Source of the DNA: Luteimonas fraxinea
Lineage (GTDB): Bacteria > Pseudomonadota > Gammaproteobacteria > Xanthomonadales > Xanthomonadaceae
Direction: 5' to 3'
Length of the DNA stretch: 64,000 nt
Assembly: GCF_021233355.1 (NCBI RefSeq)
Contig: NZ_CP089507.1
Location: 930,001 to 994,000 of the forward strand
The notes under the pieces were generated by a model, which was not told the origin of the DNA, did not search any database, and was given only the letters and a program-made list of their open reading frames with translations. How positions within the stretch are numbered: the stretch's first letter is position 1; each line of letters starts with the position of its first letter. The position numbers were made by a program, and so were the translations under genes. Below, piece by piece: positions 26,982 through 36,481 of the stretch.

Positions 26982-27709
26982 TCCGCGCCTTCGTCGATCG
27001 CCCGCTCGCCACCGGCCAGCCGGTCGAACTGCCCGACGACGCCGTGGCGCATCTGGTGCGTGTACTGCGCCTGCGCGAAGGCGATGCCTGCGTACTGTTC
27101 AACGGCGACGGCATCGATCACGACGCACGCCTGGTGCGCGTGGACAAGCGCAGCGCGGTGGCCGAGATCACCGGTAACCGCGTGATCGATCTGGAGTCGC
27201 CGCTGTCGATCACCCTGGTCCAGGGCATCGCGCGCGGCGAGAAGATGGACTGGATCCTGCAGAAGGCGACCGAGCTCGGCGTCGCCGCCTTCGTGCCGGT
27301 CTCCAGCGATCGCAGTGAAGTGAAGCTCGACGCCGAGCGCGCGGCCAAGCGCCTCGCGCACTGGCGCAGTGTGGTGGTGTCGGCCTGCGAACAGAGCTGG
27401 CGTTCGAGGATTCCGGCAGTCGCGCCGCCGCGCGCGCTCGCGGCCGCACTTGCAGATCTGCCTGCAGACGCCTCGCGCTGGCTGCTCGATCCCGATGCGA
27501 CATCGGGTCTCGCGACGATGACGCCGCCGTCCGGCAGCATCGTGCTCGCGATCGGGCCGGAAGGCGGCTGGTCCACGAACGATCGTGCGGCGTTGATCGC
27601 CGCCGGCTTCAATGGATTGCGACTGGGCCCGCGCATCTTGCGTACCGAGACCGCCGGCATGGCCGCGATCGCGGCGCTGCAGGCGCGGTTCGGTGATCTC
27701 GCCACCTGA
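26972..27709 (+). CDS. rsmE: 16S rRNA (uracil1498-N3)-methyltransferase
   Basis: RsmE is a SPOUT-class methyltransferase acting on U1498 of 16S rRNA. The 245-residue protein has the N-terminal PUA-like region (HLVRVLRLREGD) and the knot motifs: LVQGIARGEKMDWILQKATE, LAIGPEGGWS and LRLGPRILRTETA. It begins inside the end of bioA (10-bp overlap), a pairing also seen in other Xanthomonadaceae. It ends 50 bp before the convergent chpC. Confidence 0.95.
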   Translation: MRVIRAFVDRPLATGQPVELPDDAVAHLVRVLRLREGDACVLFNGDGIDHDARLVRVDKRSAVAEITGNRVIDLESPLSITLVQGIARGEKMDWILQKATELGVAAFVPVSSDRSEVKLDAERAAKRLAHWRSVVVSACEQSWRSRIPAVAPPRALAAALADLPADASRWLLDPDATSGLATMTPPSGSIVLAIGPEGGWSTNDRAALIAAGFNGLRLGPRILRTETAGMAAIAALQARFGDLAT

Positions 27710-27759
27710 GCGCCGGTCTCAAGTTCGAGCATTCCCGGCAGCTGAGCGCCAACGGCGAC

Positions 27760-28227
27760 TCAGGCAGACAGCGCCTCGCGCACCGACTGTTCGATCAGGT
27801 CGATATCGGGAATCAGCGCGACGTCGTCGTTGAGGCGCACGCGGGCGCGTACCGCGAACGGGAGCGCATCGCCGTCGCCGTCGGATTCGTCGAGCAGATT
27901 CGCTTCGGAAATCGTCACCAGCCGCGGGAAACCTTCGGTCAGCAGCGCGAAGAACGGCAGGCGCGCATCGCCGCCCAGCGTCTTCAGCACGACAACCTTG
28001 CTGGCCAGTTCGGCGCGTTCGTCGCCCTGCTTCGACAGCACCGGAAAGGCGACCAGCGGCAGACGCCAGCCGCGCCAGCGTAGACGGCCCAACAGCCAGT
28101 CGGGTGCATTCGCCACCACTTCGGGCGGCGAGTAGGACAGCACCTCCGAAATCGTCGCATTGGGCAGCAGCAGCTGCGTCGCGCCGGCGCGGATCAGCAC
28201 ACCGCGGATTTCTTGATCTGCGCTCAC
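27760..28227 (-). CDS. chpC: CheW-like adaptor ChpC of the twitching chemosensory system
   Basis: This 155-residue CheW-domain protein would couple receptors to the ChpA kinase or modulate the system. The pattern is VLIRAGATQLLLPNATISEV, WRGWRLPLVAF, and the C-terminal IPDIDLIEQ. I start at GTG 28227, which overlaps the stop of the CheB-like gene (GTGA). It is the last gene of the pil-chp operon and in the position of P. aeruginosa chpC. Confidence 0.87.
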   Translation of the reverse strand: MSADQEIRGVLIRAGATQLLLPNATISEVLSYSPPEVVANAPDWLLGRLRWRGWRLPLVAFPVLSKQGDERAELASKVVVLKTLGGDARLPFFALLTEGFPRLVTISEANLLDESDGDGDALPFAVRARVRLNDDVALIPDIDLIEQSVREALSA

Positions 28228-29750
28228 AGCGACAACCCTCCGGAATCGAAACGGCGCGCGCTCGGCATCCAGCGCGCGATCAGCCAGTCGGCGATATCGG
28301 TCGGACTGCCCGACGGACCACCGCGCTGCGCGACCGCGCGCGCGGCGATCGGGTCGTAGCAGCCTTCTTCGCTCTGGCCGCCAACGAGTGCGCCCTGCCA
28401 CGCCGGGCCCATCGCCACGTCGACGAGCGACGGATCAGCGCCGCTGAGGAACAGCAATGCGCTGTCGTCGGCCGGCACCGCATCGGCGAGAGCGGTGATG
28501 TCGCCGGCTTCGGCGAAACGCAGTGCGCCACCGGCCGCGTTCGGCATCAGATCCGGCGGCAGGAAATAGACCTCGCCAGGCGAGACGGTCATGCCCGCTT
28601 CGGCCAGCTGCACCGGCATCGCGGTCGCGCGTTCCATCTGCCGCACGAGCCGGTCGTAACGACCGCCATCGAGTTGCAGCCGCACCAGTACCGGACGCGG
28701 AAAGCCTTCGGGCAATGCACCCAGCAACTGGCGCACCGCGTCGGGGCCGCCCAGACCGCCTTCGATCAGCACGACGCCCTTGACCGGTCCGTTACCGTAG
28801 CTGTCGGTATCGGTGAGGCTCAACCCGGAAATGCGTGATTCCAGATCGGACAGATCGCGCTGCAGCGTCTTGGCCGGCGTGACTGCAGCGGGCGCGTCGT
28901 CTTCAACCGGCGCCGCAGCGCGGAAGGACGGCAACGCATCGCCATCGAGCAGCGTCAACGGTTCGGATGTCGACTCGACGGCCGGTACGGGTGCGGGCTC
29001 TACGGGCGCATCGATCGATGCATCGGCCTCGATCGCATCCGCGACCGGCGGCTCGACCGGCGCGGTCGACTCATCCGACCACGCGGCCAGATTCTCGTTG
29101 AGATCGCGCACTTCGCCCGGCGGCGCAGCCGGCGGGATGTAGCTGCTCTCGTCGTATTCGGCGAGTTCGAAATCGAAACTGAACTCCACAGCAGGCGTCT
29201 GCACGCTCGGCGGTGCGTCGAACTCGGCCGCGACCGGATCGAATGCGAGATGCGTCCCATCGTCGGATGTCGATTCCGGTGTGATCGGCCTTTCGATTTC
29301 CGGCGCCGTTGGCGCTTCCGAAGCAACGAACGCCGCAGCTTCCGTGTGCGCATCGAACTCCAGCGTCAGCGGGGACCCCTCGTCCGGCGTATCGTTGTAC
29401 GCCGATGGCGGCAGCACATCGCCGACACCCCGCAGCTTCGCGGCAAGATGACGGACCCAGCGCGCGGCATCCCAGCCGGTGCGCTCGAGCACCAGCGCGG
29501 CTTCTTCGAAGATCACCGTGCGGCCGGGCGCGGCGAAGGCCGGCTCGAAGGCTTCGAGTGCGTCCTCGTCGACGGGATCGAGCACCACCACCAGTACCGA
29601 CGGCGCCAGCGCTTCGAGTGCTTCCGGCGCGTGCTGCGAGGGATCGAGCGTCGCGACCAGTTCGGCGCCGGCTTCGGTCAGGCCTTCGACCACGCGATCA
29701 CACGCGGCACCTGCGCGCGCCAGCACCACGGTGCGGATCGCGTCAGTCAT
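28224..29750 (-). CDS. Degenerate CheB-like protein (ChpB position), predicted catalytically inactive
   Basis: This 508-residue protein occupies the place of chpB, the receptor methylesterase gene. The N-terminal 100 residues resemble a receiver domain that has lost the acidic pair (LARAG in place of a VDD-type motif). A long acidic, Pro/Ala-rich linker follows (about 115-310), then a CheB-like C-terminal domain (VKGVVLIEGGLGG onward). Aligned with E. coli CheB, the catalytic Ser is G332 (IEGGLGG for IGASTGG), His is Q359 (VRLQLDGG for TQHMPPGF) and Asp is S441 (LSGADPSL for LTGMGNDG). It therefore probably acts as a binding partner rather than an enzyme. It overlaps chpA (8 bp) and chpC. Confidence 0.8.
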   Translation of the reverse strand: MTDAIRTVVLARAGAACDRVVEGLTEAGAELVATLDPSQHAPEALEALAPSVLVVVLDPVDEDALEAFEPAFAAPGRTVIFEEAALVLERTGWDAARWVRHLAAKLRGVGDVLPPSAYNDTPDEGSPLTLEFDAHTEAAAFVASEAPTAPEIERPITPESTSDDGTHLAFDPVAAEFDAPPSVQTPAVEFSFDFELAEYDESSYIPPAAPPGEVRDLNENLAAWSDESTAPVEPPVADAIEADASIDAPVEPAPVPAVESTSEPLTLLDGDALPSFRAAAPVEDDAPAAVTPAKTLQRDLSDLESRISGLSLTDTDSYGNGPVKGVVLIEGGLGGPDAVRQLLGALPEGFPRPVLVRLQLDGGRYDRLVRQMERATAMPVQLAEAGMTVSPGEVYFLPPDLMPNAAGGALRFAEAGDITALADAVPADDSALLFLSGADPSLVDVAMGPAWQGALVGGQSEEGCYDPIAARAVAQRGGPSGSPTDIADWLIARWMPSARRFDSGGLSL

Positions 29751-32700
29751 CGTCGCGCTCCAGCTTCAGCAGTTCGTAGACATGGCGCAGCAACTCGGGC
29801 TCCTGGTAGGGCTTGCCGAGATAGCGGTCGACGCCGATCTCGAACGCGCGCTGGCGATGTTTCTCGCCGGTACGCGAAGTGATCATCATGATGTGCACGT
29901 CGCGCAGACGCGGATCGGCCTTCATCTGCGTCGCGAGTTCGTAGCCGTCCATGCGCGGCATCTCGATGTCGAGCAGCATCAGATCGGGCACGCGCTCGTC
30001 CATGCGCTCCAGCGCATCAAGGCCGTCCTTCGCGGCCACGACCTCGAAGTTGTGGCGCTCCAGCACGCGGCCGGTGACCTTGCGCATCGTCACCGAATCA
30101 TCGACGACCATCACCAGCGGCACCGCGCGACGTTCGACCGCAGGCTCCGCTGTCTGCACGGGCGCATCGATCTGTGCGGCTTGGTTGCCGTGGCGACGCA
30201 CCAGCGGTGCGATGTCGAGAATCACGACCACGCGGCCGTCGCCCATGATCGTCGCGCCGAAGATGCCCGGGATCGAGGTGATCTGCGGACCCACCGGCTT
30301 CACCACGATTTCCTTGTTGCCGACGATCTCATCGACCGCTACCGCCGCGCGCAGTTCACCGGCGCGGATCAGCAGCAAGGGCATCTGCAACTGGCCTTCC
30401 GCACGCGCCGAAGGCTGACCGACGAGGCGACCGAGGTCGTACAGCGGATAGTCCTCGCCGCCGTAGCGATAGATCGCGCCGGGCTTCGCTTCGGTGCGGG
30501 CGATACGACCGACGCCGCGCACCGATGCGATCGGCACCGCGAAGCTGGTTTCGCCGATGCGCACGAACGCGGCCTGGGTGACGGCCAGCGTCTGCGGCAG
30601 GCGCAGCGTGAACGTGGTGCCCGCGCCATCGCGCGAGCGGATATCGAAGGTGCCGCCGAGCTGGCGGACTTCGCTGGCGACGACGTCCATGCCGACGCCG
30701 CGACCGGCCAGACGGCTCACTTCGGTCGCGGTCGAGAAGCCCGGCTGCAGGATCAACGCGTCGAGATCGACATCGGCGACGTCGGCGCTCGCCTGCAGCA
30801 GGCCGCGTTCCTCGGCGCGCCGGCGGATCGCGGCGCGGTCGAGACCGGCGCCGTCGTCGCCGACTTCCAGCACCACTTCCGAGCCCTCGCGGCGGACGGC
30901 GATATGGACGCTGCCCTCGTCGGCCTTGCCGGCGCTGCGACGTGCGTCGGGCGCCTCCAGTCCATGCGCGACCGCGTTGCGCAGCATGTGTTCCAGCGGC
31001 GAGACCATGCGTTCGAGCACGTTGCGATCCAGCTCGCCCTGCGTGCCTTCGAGGCGCAGCTGCACCTGCTTGCCGGTGTCCTGCGCGGCCTGGCGGACCA
31101 CACGACGCAGTCGCGGCACGAGGCCGTCGAACGGCACCATGCGCGTGCGCATCAGGCCTTCCTGCAGATCCGAACTCACCCGCGACTGCTGGGTCAGCAG
31201 CGTCTCGTACTGGCGGGTCTGGTCTTCGAGCATCTGCTGCAGGCTGCCGAAGTCGGACGCGGTCTCGCTGAGACCACGCGAGAGCTGTTGCAGCGTCGAG
31301 AACCGGTCGAGTTCCAGCGGATCGAAGGTGGTATCGGTGTCCTCGCCTTCGCGCTGGTAGCGCGCGACAATCTGCGCTTCGGTCTCGCTGTCGAGGCGGC
31401 GCAGCTGATCACGCAGACGCGTATTGGTCTGCGCGAGTTCGTTCATCGCACCGCGGAACGCACCGAGCTGCTGCTCCAGACGCGCGCGATAGATCGCGAC
31501 CTCGCCGGCGTAGGTGACCAGCTTGTCGAGCAGGTCGGCGCGGATGCGCACCTGCTCCTGCGAGCCGCGCAGCGCGTTCTCTTCATCCTCGGCGGTGCCG
31601 CTGTCGAGCGGCAACGGCGCAGACAGCGGCGCGAGTTCGACCTTCGGTGCCTCGTCGGCGGGCGTCGGAGACGCGGCCTGCGATTCGCTCGGGCGCTTGC
31701 CACTGAACGCATCGACCAGCGCCTGCGACGGGCCGATCGCACGGCGGTCGCCAGCGCGGGTCACCATCGTGTGCAGACGGTCGAAACCGCGTTCGAGCAG
31801 CGTCACGTCGCCACGGCGCAGCGTGCGCCGACGCTCGGCCACGGATTCGAGCAGGGTCTCCATCGCATGACCCAGCTCGCCGATCTCCATCAGGCCGGCC
31901 ATGCGCGCGCCGCCCTTGAGTGTGTGCAGATCACGCTGCAGACCGGCCACCGCGTCGCGGTTGTCGGGCGCGACACGCAACTGCGCCAGCAGCGCGTCGG
32001 AATGGTCGAGCAGGTCGATCCCTTCCTCGACAAAGATGTCGATCAGTTCCGGATCGAGACCGTCGAGCGCAAGCGCGGCATCGGGGTCGTCTTCGTTGGC
32101 TGGCAGATCGTCAGCGGCTGCGGGGGCGGCGGCATCGGCCGGGGCCTCGGTTTCGGTGTTATTTGCCGACGCTTCGGTAGTGTCCGTCGATACTTCGGTC
32201 TCGTCGTCGATCGAATCGACTGGCGCGGCTTCGAGGTCGGAAGGTGGCGCGGCTGCGACGTCGTCGACTTCAGGGTCGACGGTCGACGCATCCGCTTCGA
32301 TGTCCGCCGCGGGCTCTGTGGTTTCGACGGCTTCCGCGTCGGCGTTGTCCGGCGAATCTGCCGTTGCATCCGCAGCCTCATCGACATCGATGATGTCAAA
32401 CACCAGCGCATCATCGGCAACATCCGCCGATCCGATCTCCGGCGACGTCGCGACGTCCTCGCTCGATGACGTTTCGACATCGGACGCCGCGTCGACGATC
32501 CCGACTGCATCGATGTCGTCTGCAGCAACGTCGAGGGATTCCATCACGGTCGGCGCGCTTGCCTCCGCGGCTGCCGACTCGGCATCACGCAGACGACGTG
32601 CGGTTTCGTCCTGATCGAAGCGGGCACGCTCGGCGACCAGCACACTGGCGTCGATGTGGGCCTGACGGCGCAACTTCTCGAACGCTTCGATCGCGATCCG

Positions 32701-35700
32701 CGCGGCATCCGCCTGGCGCGCGTCTTCGACTTCGACGTCTTCCACCGCGGTCTCACCCGCCGCCGCAGCAATCTCGGCCGCCTCTGCAGCCTGCTCGGCC
32801 GCCAGACGTTCCTGTACCTGCTGCTCGGCTGCGGCGCGTTCCGCTTCGACGCGTTCCGCGTCCGCCCGTTCGATCTCGAGGCGCGCGAGCGCGGCCCGCT
32901 CGGCTTCGTCCTGCGCAGCACGCTCGGCGGCGAGCCGCTCTGCTTGCAGCCGCTCGGACTCGACACGCTCGGCGTCGAGTCGTGCGGCTTCCGCCTGCTC
33001 GGCTTCTTCCTGAGCGGCGCGCTCGGCGGCGAGACGCTCCTCTTCCGCGCGCTCGTTCTCGAGACGCTCGGCTTCGATCCGGGCCGCTTCCGCCTGTTCC
33101 GCTTCTGCCTGTGCGACACGCTCGGCAAGGAGGCGTTCCTGCTCCAGACGCTCGGTCTCGACACGCTCGGCGTCGAGGCGCGCCGCTTCGGTCTGTTCGG
33201 CTTCGGCTTGCGCGAGACGCGCGGCGTCGAGACGATCCTGTTCCAGACGCTCGCGTTCGACGCGTTCCGATTCGAGGCGCTCGGCTTCTGCAAGCGCGAG
33301 AAGTTCTGCATCCAAGCGTTCCTGTTCGAGACGCTCGGCCTCGACACGCTCGCTCTCTGCACGCTCGGCTTCGAGCCGCTCGGCTTCCGCCTGCGCAGCG
33401 CGCTCGGCCTCGAGACGCTCGGAGTCCGGCTGCACCTGCCCGGCCTCATCGTCTTCGTCGAGTGCGATCGACGTCGAATCGGACAGATCGTCAAGCGCAT
33501 CGATGTCGTCGGGCAGATCGAATTTGAACCGTTCGACCGGTGCTTCGGGCAGGCGATCGCGCAATGCGCCGACCTGGTCGGCCAACGCGGTCAGTACCGC
33601 GATACGCGGCTCCGGCTCATGCAACTGGCGCAGCGCCTCGCGGGCGGCGACGCAGACCGCGTCGAGCACAGGCGTGACATCGGCCTCCGGCGCAGTGCCG
33701 GCGGCGACCAGACGGCGTGCGTATTCCTCTGCGGGACCGAGCAGCAGGCCAATCGCCGGCACTTCGGCCATCGCGAACGCGCCGTGCATGGTGTGCAGCG
33801 CGCGCAGCAGGCGCTCGCCATCGGCAGGCACGCCGGCATCGATCGCACCGAGCCAGTCGCCGACGGTCTGCAGATGGCCCTGCACTTCGTTGTCGAGAAT
33901 TTCGAGCAGCAGCGCGTCGACGGATGCGGGCACGGTCTCGATTTCGTCGGACGCGGCGGCTGGCGTTGGGTCCAGGATCTCGGGGGTCGCATCGTCGTCT
34001 GTCGCAACCGGGGCGACGTCGGATTCGACATCCACCGGCGCCGACACGTCTTCAACTTCGACTTCGACGGTGTCAGCAGCAACCGCGAGCGCCGCGGGCT
34101 GCACCGGCAAGGTGTCATCGCCGGCAGCGATGCGTGCCGCATTGGCCTGCATCGTGTCCAGATCGGCACGCAGCGTGGCTTCGCCGCGCAGCACCGCCTG
34201 CAGTTCGGGCAGCGTGTAGAACGCCTGGTCGACCATCTCGATCACGGCCGGCGTCGCCGGGCGACCATCAATCACGCGATTGAGCATGGTCTCGATCGAC
34301 CAGCTGAACTCGCCGAGCGCCTTTGCGCCAACGAGCCGGCCGCTGCCCTTGAGCGTGTGGAACACGCGCCGGATCGGCCGCACGAGTTCGATGTTGTCCG
34401 GCTGCGCGCGCCAAGGCGGCAGCAGGGCGTCGAGATTCTCGATCTCGCCGGCGAACTCCTCGAGGAACACTTCGCGGATTTCGTCGTCGATCTCGTCGCC
34501 GACGTCCTCGAAACCACCGGCGACATTACGCGCCGGCGCAGGCGTCGGCGCGAGCGATGCATCCACCGTGCCCGCGATTGCGGCAGGCGTCGGTTCGACC
34601 TCGGCCGCCGGTGGTTCCCACACCTCGATGCCGCGTGCGAACTGGTCGAGGTGGAAGCCGGCTGTCGCACTGTCGTCTTCGTCGAACGGACTGTCGTCGA
34701 CGACGGTCTCGTCGGAAACGCTCGCTTCCGGCAGCGGCCAGTAGCCCAGCGCTTCCAGCGAACTGCGCGCGATGTCGAGAATGTCGGCGCGGTTCGGGCG
34801 CTGCTCGCGCAGGGCTTCGAGGTAGTACTCCAGACTCGCCAGCGCATCGGCAAAAGTGTCGAGCTGGCGGCCATTGGGCACGCGCTGACGCGCGATCAGT
34901 TCGCGCTCGGCGTACAACCGCACGCCGGCCAGATAACTGACGGCCTGCGGCAGTTCCAGCATCGCCAGCGCACCGCCGACCTCGGCCAGCAGACGCGGGA
35001 CTTCCTGCAGCTCGGCGTGATCCCAGCTGGTTTCGACGAACGCGACCAGCGCCTGGCGCGCGTCGGAGAAATTGGCGATCGCCTCGCGGACCAGCACCGC
35101 CATCGACTGCTGCGCCTCGACGGCGAGCGTGTCGTCAGAGCCGTCGGTGACCTCGGCGCCGAGACGCGAGACCTGGTCGTCGAGCGTCGCGTCGACATAG
35201 AGCAGCGCCCCGGCGACATCGAGCAGCGTGTCTTCGCTGGCCGGCGTGGCGCCGCTGACGATGCCGCGCATCGTGTCGCGCTGCTGCTGCACCACGGTGC
35301 GCGCCGCACCCAGCCCCAGCATGCCGAGCGTGTCGGCGACGCCGGCCAGCACTTCGACCTGCGGTTGCAGGCCGGCGATGTCGGTCGAGCCGGTGCGCAG
35401 ATGCAGATCCAGCGCGTCCTTGACCCGCAGCAGGTCTTCCTTGACCGCGGCGGCAACCGTGCCGAGCAGCGCGCGGTTGCGGCCGCCGAGGCTGCCGCGT
35501 GCATGTTCGAGCTCCGCCTCGCTCGGCAGTTGCGCCTGCAGGTCGAAAGCCTCGCGCAACGCGTCGAGCGCGGGATGCGCGGCGTCGCTGTGGGCGACGT
35601 GATAGAGCAACTGGCGCGTCGGTTCCTGCGCGCCGTCGGCGAGCGTCGCGTCGAGGCGCGGGGCCTGCGCATACTGGCGCACTTCGCGTTCGACGCCGGC

Positions 35701-36408
35701 GAACACCTGGCGCAGCGTGGGATGCACGACCGGCGCGAACGCGCCATCGGCCAGTGCGTCGGCGACGCGCGAGGCGACCCACAACATGCGGCGCTGGGTT
35801 TCGGCGCCGGCCTGTGCGGCGAGTGCGGACAGGCCCGATACCAGTGCACCGGTATCGCCGGGGCTGCCGGTCGCCGGCCAGGCCTGCAGCGCGACACGCA
35901 ACTGGCGCAGTGCGGCGTCGGGATCGATGCCGGCGTCTTCGACCGGCGCGGTGTCGGGCAGCGCGCGCGCCAGATCCGGCGCGAACAGGATGCTTTCGCT
36001 CAGCCCGGTTTCGCCGCGCGCGGCGCGTAGCTCGTTAAGCAGCGGCAGCAGCACGATCGGGATATCGCGATGCCCGCCCTGCAGGCGTTCGAGGTAATCG
36101 GGCAGCAGCACCATGCCGCGCAGCAGCGCAGCCGAGGCGATGTCGCGGTCGGCGGTCGTATCGTCGCGCAGCGCATCGGCCAGCCGCTCCATTTCCTCGA
36201 CGACCATCGCCGGCGCGTACAGCTCGACCATGCGCAACGTGCCCTGCGCCTGGTGCAGATAGCCGGCGCACAGACGCATGCGGCCCGGATCGTCCGGCGC
36301 GTCGACGAAGCCTTCCAGTTCGATCCGCGCCTGGCGCAGCACTTCGTCCAGCTCCGGCTTGATCCAGCCGAGCATCGTGTGGTCGATGGCATCGCGCAGA
36401 CCGCTCAT
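29743..36408 (-). CDS. chpA: Giant hybrid chemosensory kinase ChpA (PilL-type)
   Basis: ChpA is the CheA-type kinase that controls type IV pilus motility and surface sensing, phosphorylating PilG and PilH. Its 2221 residues hold several histidine-phosphotransfer modules: a degenerate one at H52 (LHQAQGT), H684 in HTLKGSG, H872 in HTMHGAF and H1495 in HTLKGGA. A very charged Glu/Arg/Ala repeat lies at about 990-1225. After it come a dimerisation region, an HATPase (HMLRNAVAHGLE near 1812; GRGVGMDVV), a CheW-like domain (about 1940-2075) and a receiver domain with D2147. P. aeruginosa ChpA has a similar multi-Hpt design. The stop overlaps the CheB-like gene; a 19-codon reading frame overlaps its start. 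Confidence 0.95.
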   Translation of the reverse strand: MSGLRDAIDHTMLGWIKPELDEVLRQARIELEGFVDAPDDPGRMRLCAGYLHQAQGTLRMVELYAPAMVVEEMERLADALRDDTTADRDIASAALLRGMVLLPDYLERLQGGHRDIPIVLLPLLNELRAARGETGLSESILFAPDLARALPDTAPVEDAGIDPDAALRQLRVALQAWPATGSPGDTGALVSGLSALAAQAGAETQRRMLWVASRVADALADGAFAPVVHPTLRQVFAGVEREVRQYAQAPRLDATLADGAQEPTRQLLYHVAHSDAAHPALDALREAFDLQAQLPSEAELEHARGSLGGRNRALLGTVAAAVKEDLLRVKDALDLHLRTGSTDIAGLQPQVEVLAGVADTLGMLGLGAARTVVQQQRDTMRGIVSGATPASEDTLLDVAGALLYVDATLDDQVSRLGAEVTDGSDDTLAVEAQQSMAVLVREAIANFSDARQALVAFVETSWDHAELQEVPRLLAEVGGALAMLELPQAVSYLAGVRLYAERELIARQRVPNGRQLDTFADALASLEYYLEALREQRPNRADILDIARSSLEALGYWPLPEASVSDETVVDDSPFDEDDSATAGFHLDQFARGIEVWEPPAAEVEPTPAAIAGTVDASLAPTPAPARNVAGGFEDVGDEIDDEIREVFLEEFAGEIENLDALLPPWRAQPDNIELVRPIRRVFHTLKGSGRLVGAKALGEFSWSIETMLNRVIDGRPATPAVIEMVDQAFYTLPELQAVLRGEATLRADLDTMQANAARIAAGDDTLPVQPAALAVAADTVEVEVEDVSAPVDVESDVAPVATDDDATPEILDPTPAAASDEIETVPASVDALLLEILDNEVQGHLQTVGDWLGAIDAGVPADGERLLRALHTMHGAFAMAEVPAIGLLLGPAEEYARRLVAAGTAPEADVTPVLDAVCVAAREALRQLHEPEPRIAVLTALADQVGALRDRLPEAPVERFKFDLPDDIDALDDLSDSTSIALDEDDEAGQVQPDSERLEAERAAQAEAERLEAERAESERVEAERLEQERLDAELLALAEAERLESERVERERLEQDRLDAARLAQAEAEQTEAARLDAERVETERLEQERLLAERVAQAEAEQAEAARIEAERLENERAEEERLAAERAAQEEAEQAEAARLDAERVESERLQAERLAAERAAQDEAERAALARLEIERADAERVEAERAAAEQQVQERLAAEQAAEAAEIAAAAGETAVEDVEVEDARQADAARIAIEAFEKLRRQAHIDASVLVAERARFDQDETARRLRDAESAAAEASAPTVMESLDVAADDIDAVGIVDAASDVETSSSEDVATSPEIGSADVADDALVFDIIDVDEAADATADSPDNADAEAVETTEPAADIEADASTVDPEVDDVAAAPPSDLEAAPVDSIDDETEVSTDTTEASANNTETEAPADAAAPAAADDLPANEDDPDAALALDGLDPELIDIFVEEGIDLLDHSDALLAQLRVAPDNRDAVAGLQRDLHTLKGGARMAGLMEIGELGHAMETLLESVAERRRTLRRGDVTLLERGFDRLHTMVTRAGDRRAIGPSQALVDAFSGKRPSESQAASPTPADEAPKVELAPLSAPLPLDSGTAEDEENALRGSQEQVRIRADLLDKLVTYAGEVAIYRARLEQQLGAFRGAMNELAQTNTRLRDQLRRLDSETEAQIVARYQREGEDTDTTFDPLELDRFSTLQQLSRGLSETASDFGSLQQMLEDQTRQYETLLTQQSRVSSDLQEGLMRTRMVPFDGLVPRLRRVVRQAAQDTGKQVQLRLEGTQGELDRNVLERMVSPLEHMLRNAVAHGLEAPDARRSAGKADEGSVHIAVRREGSEVVLEVGDDGAGLDRAAIRRRAEERGLLQASADVADVDLDALILQPGFSTATEVSRLAGRGVGMDVVASEVRQLGGTFDIRSRDGAGTTFTLRLPQTLAVTQAAFVRIGETSFAVPIASVRGVGRIARTEAKPGAIYRYGGEDYPLYDLGRLVGQPSARAEGQLQMPLLLIRAGELRAAVAVDEIVGNKEIVVKPVGPQITSIPGIFGATIMGDGRVVVILDIAPLVRRHGNQAAQIDAPVQTAEPAVERRAVPLVMVVDDSVTMRKVTGRVLERHNFEVVAAKDGLDALERMDERVPDLMLLDIEMPRMDGYELATQMKADPRLRDVHIMMITSRTGEKHRQRAFEIGVDRYLGKPYQEPELLRHVYELLKLERDDD

Positions 36409-36464
36409 GCGGCGGCTCCGCGAAGGACGCCGCGCGCGTCAGCGCGAATGAAGCAGACGGTCAT
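36405..36464 (-). CDS. Possible 19-residue leader peptide ending on the chpA start codon
   Basis: In the pilJ-chpA gap an ATG at 36464 opens a frame of 19 residues (MTVCFIRADARGVLRGAAA) whose TGA overlaps the chpA ATG as ATGA. Its Shine-Dalgarno is weak (GGA only). If translated it could couple ribosomes to chpA, which has no obvious Shine-Dalgarno of its own. It is too short to judge by coding statistics; chance is a serious alternative. Confidence 0.25.
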   Translation of the reverse strand: MTVCFIRADARGVLRGAAA

Positions 36465-36481
36465 GGAATCCGTTCCGTGGC

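Noticed and set aside
32740..33440. Short-period DNA repeat that could suggest a CRISPR or satellite array
   Set aside because: It is in-frame coding repeat of ChpA with irregular units and no spacer pattern.
29479..36030. Two very long plus-strand open frames (996 and 1124 codons) opposite chpA
   Set aside because: They mirror the codon bias and the charged repeat of chpA on the other strand; they are rich in Arg, His and Gln, show no domain, and overlap a gene with complete motifs.
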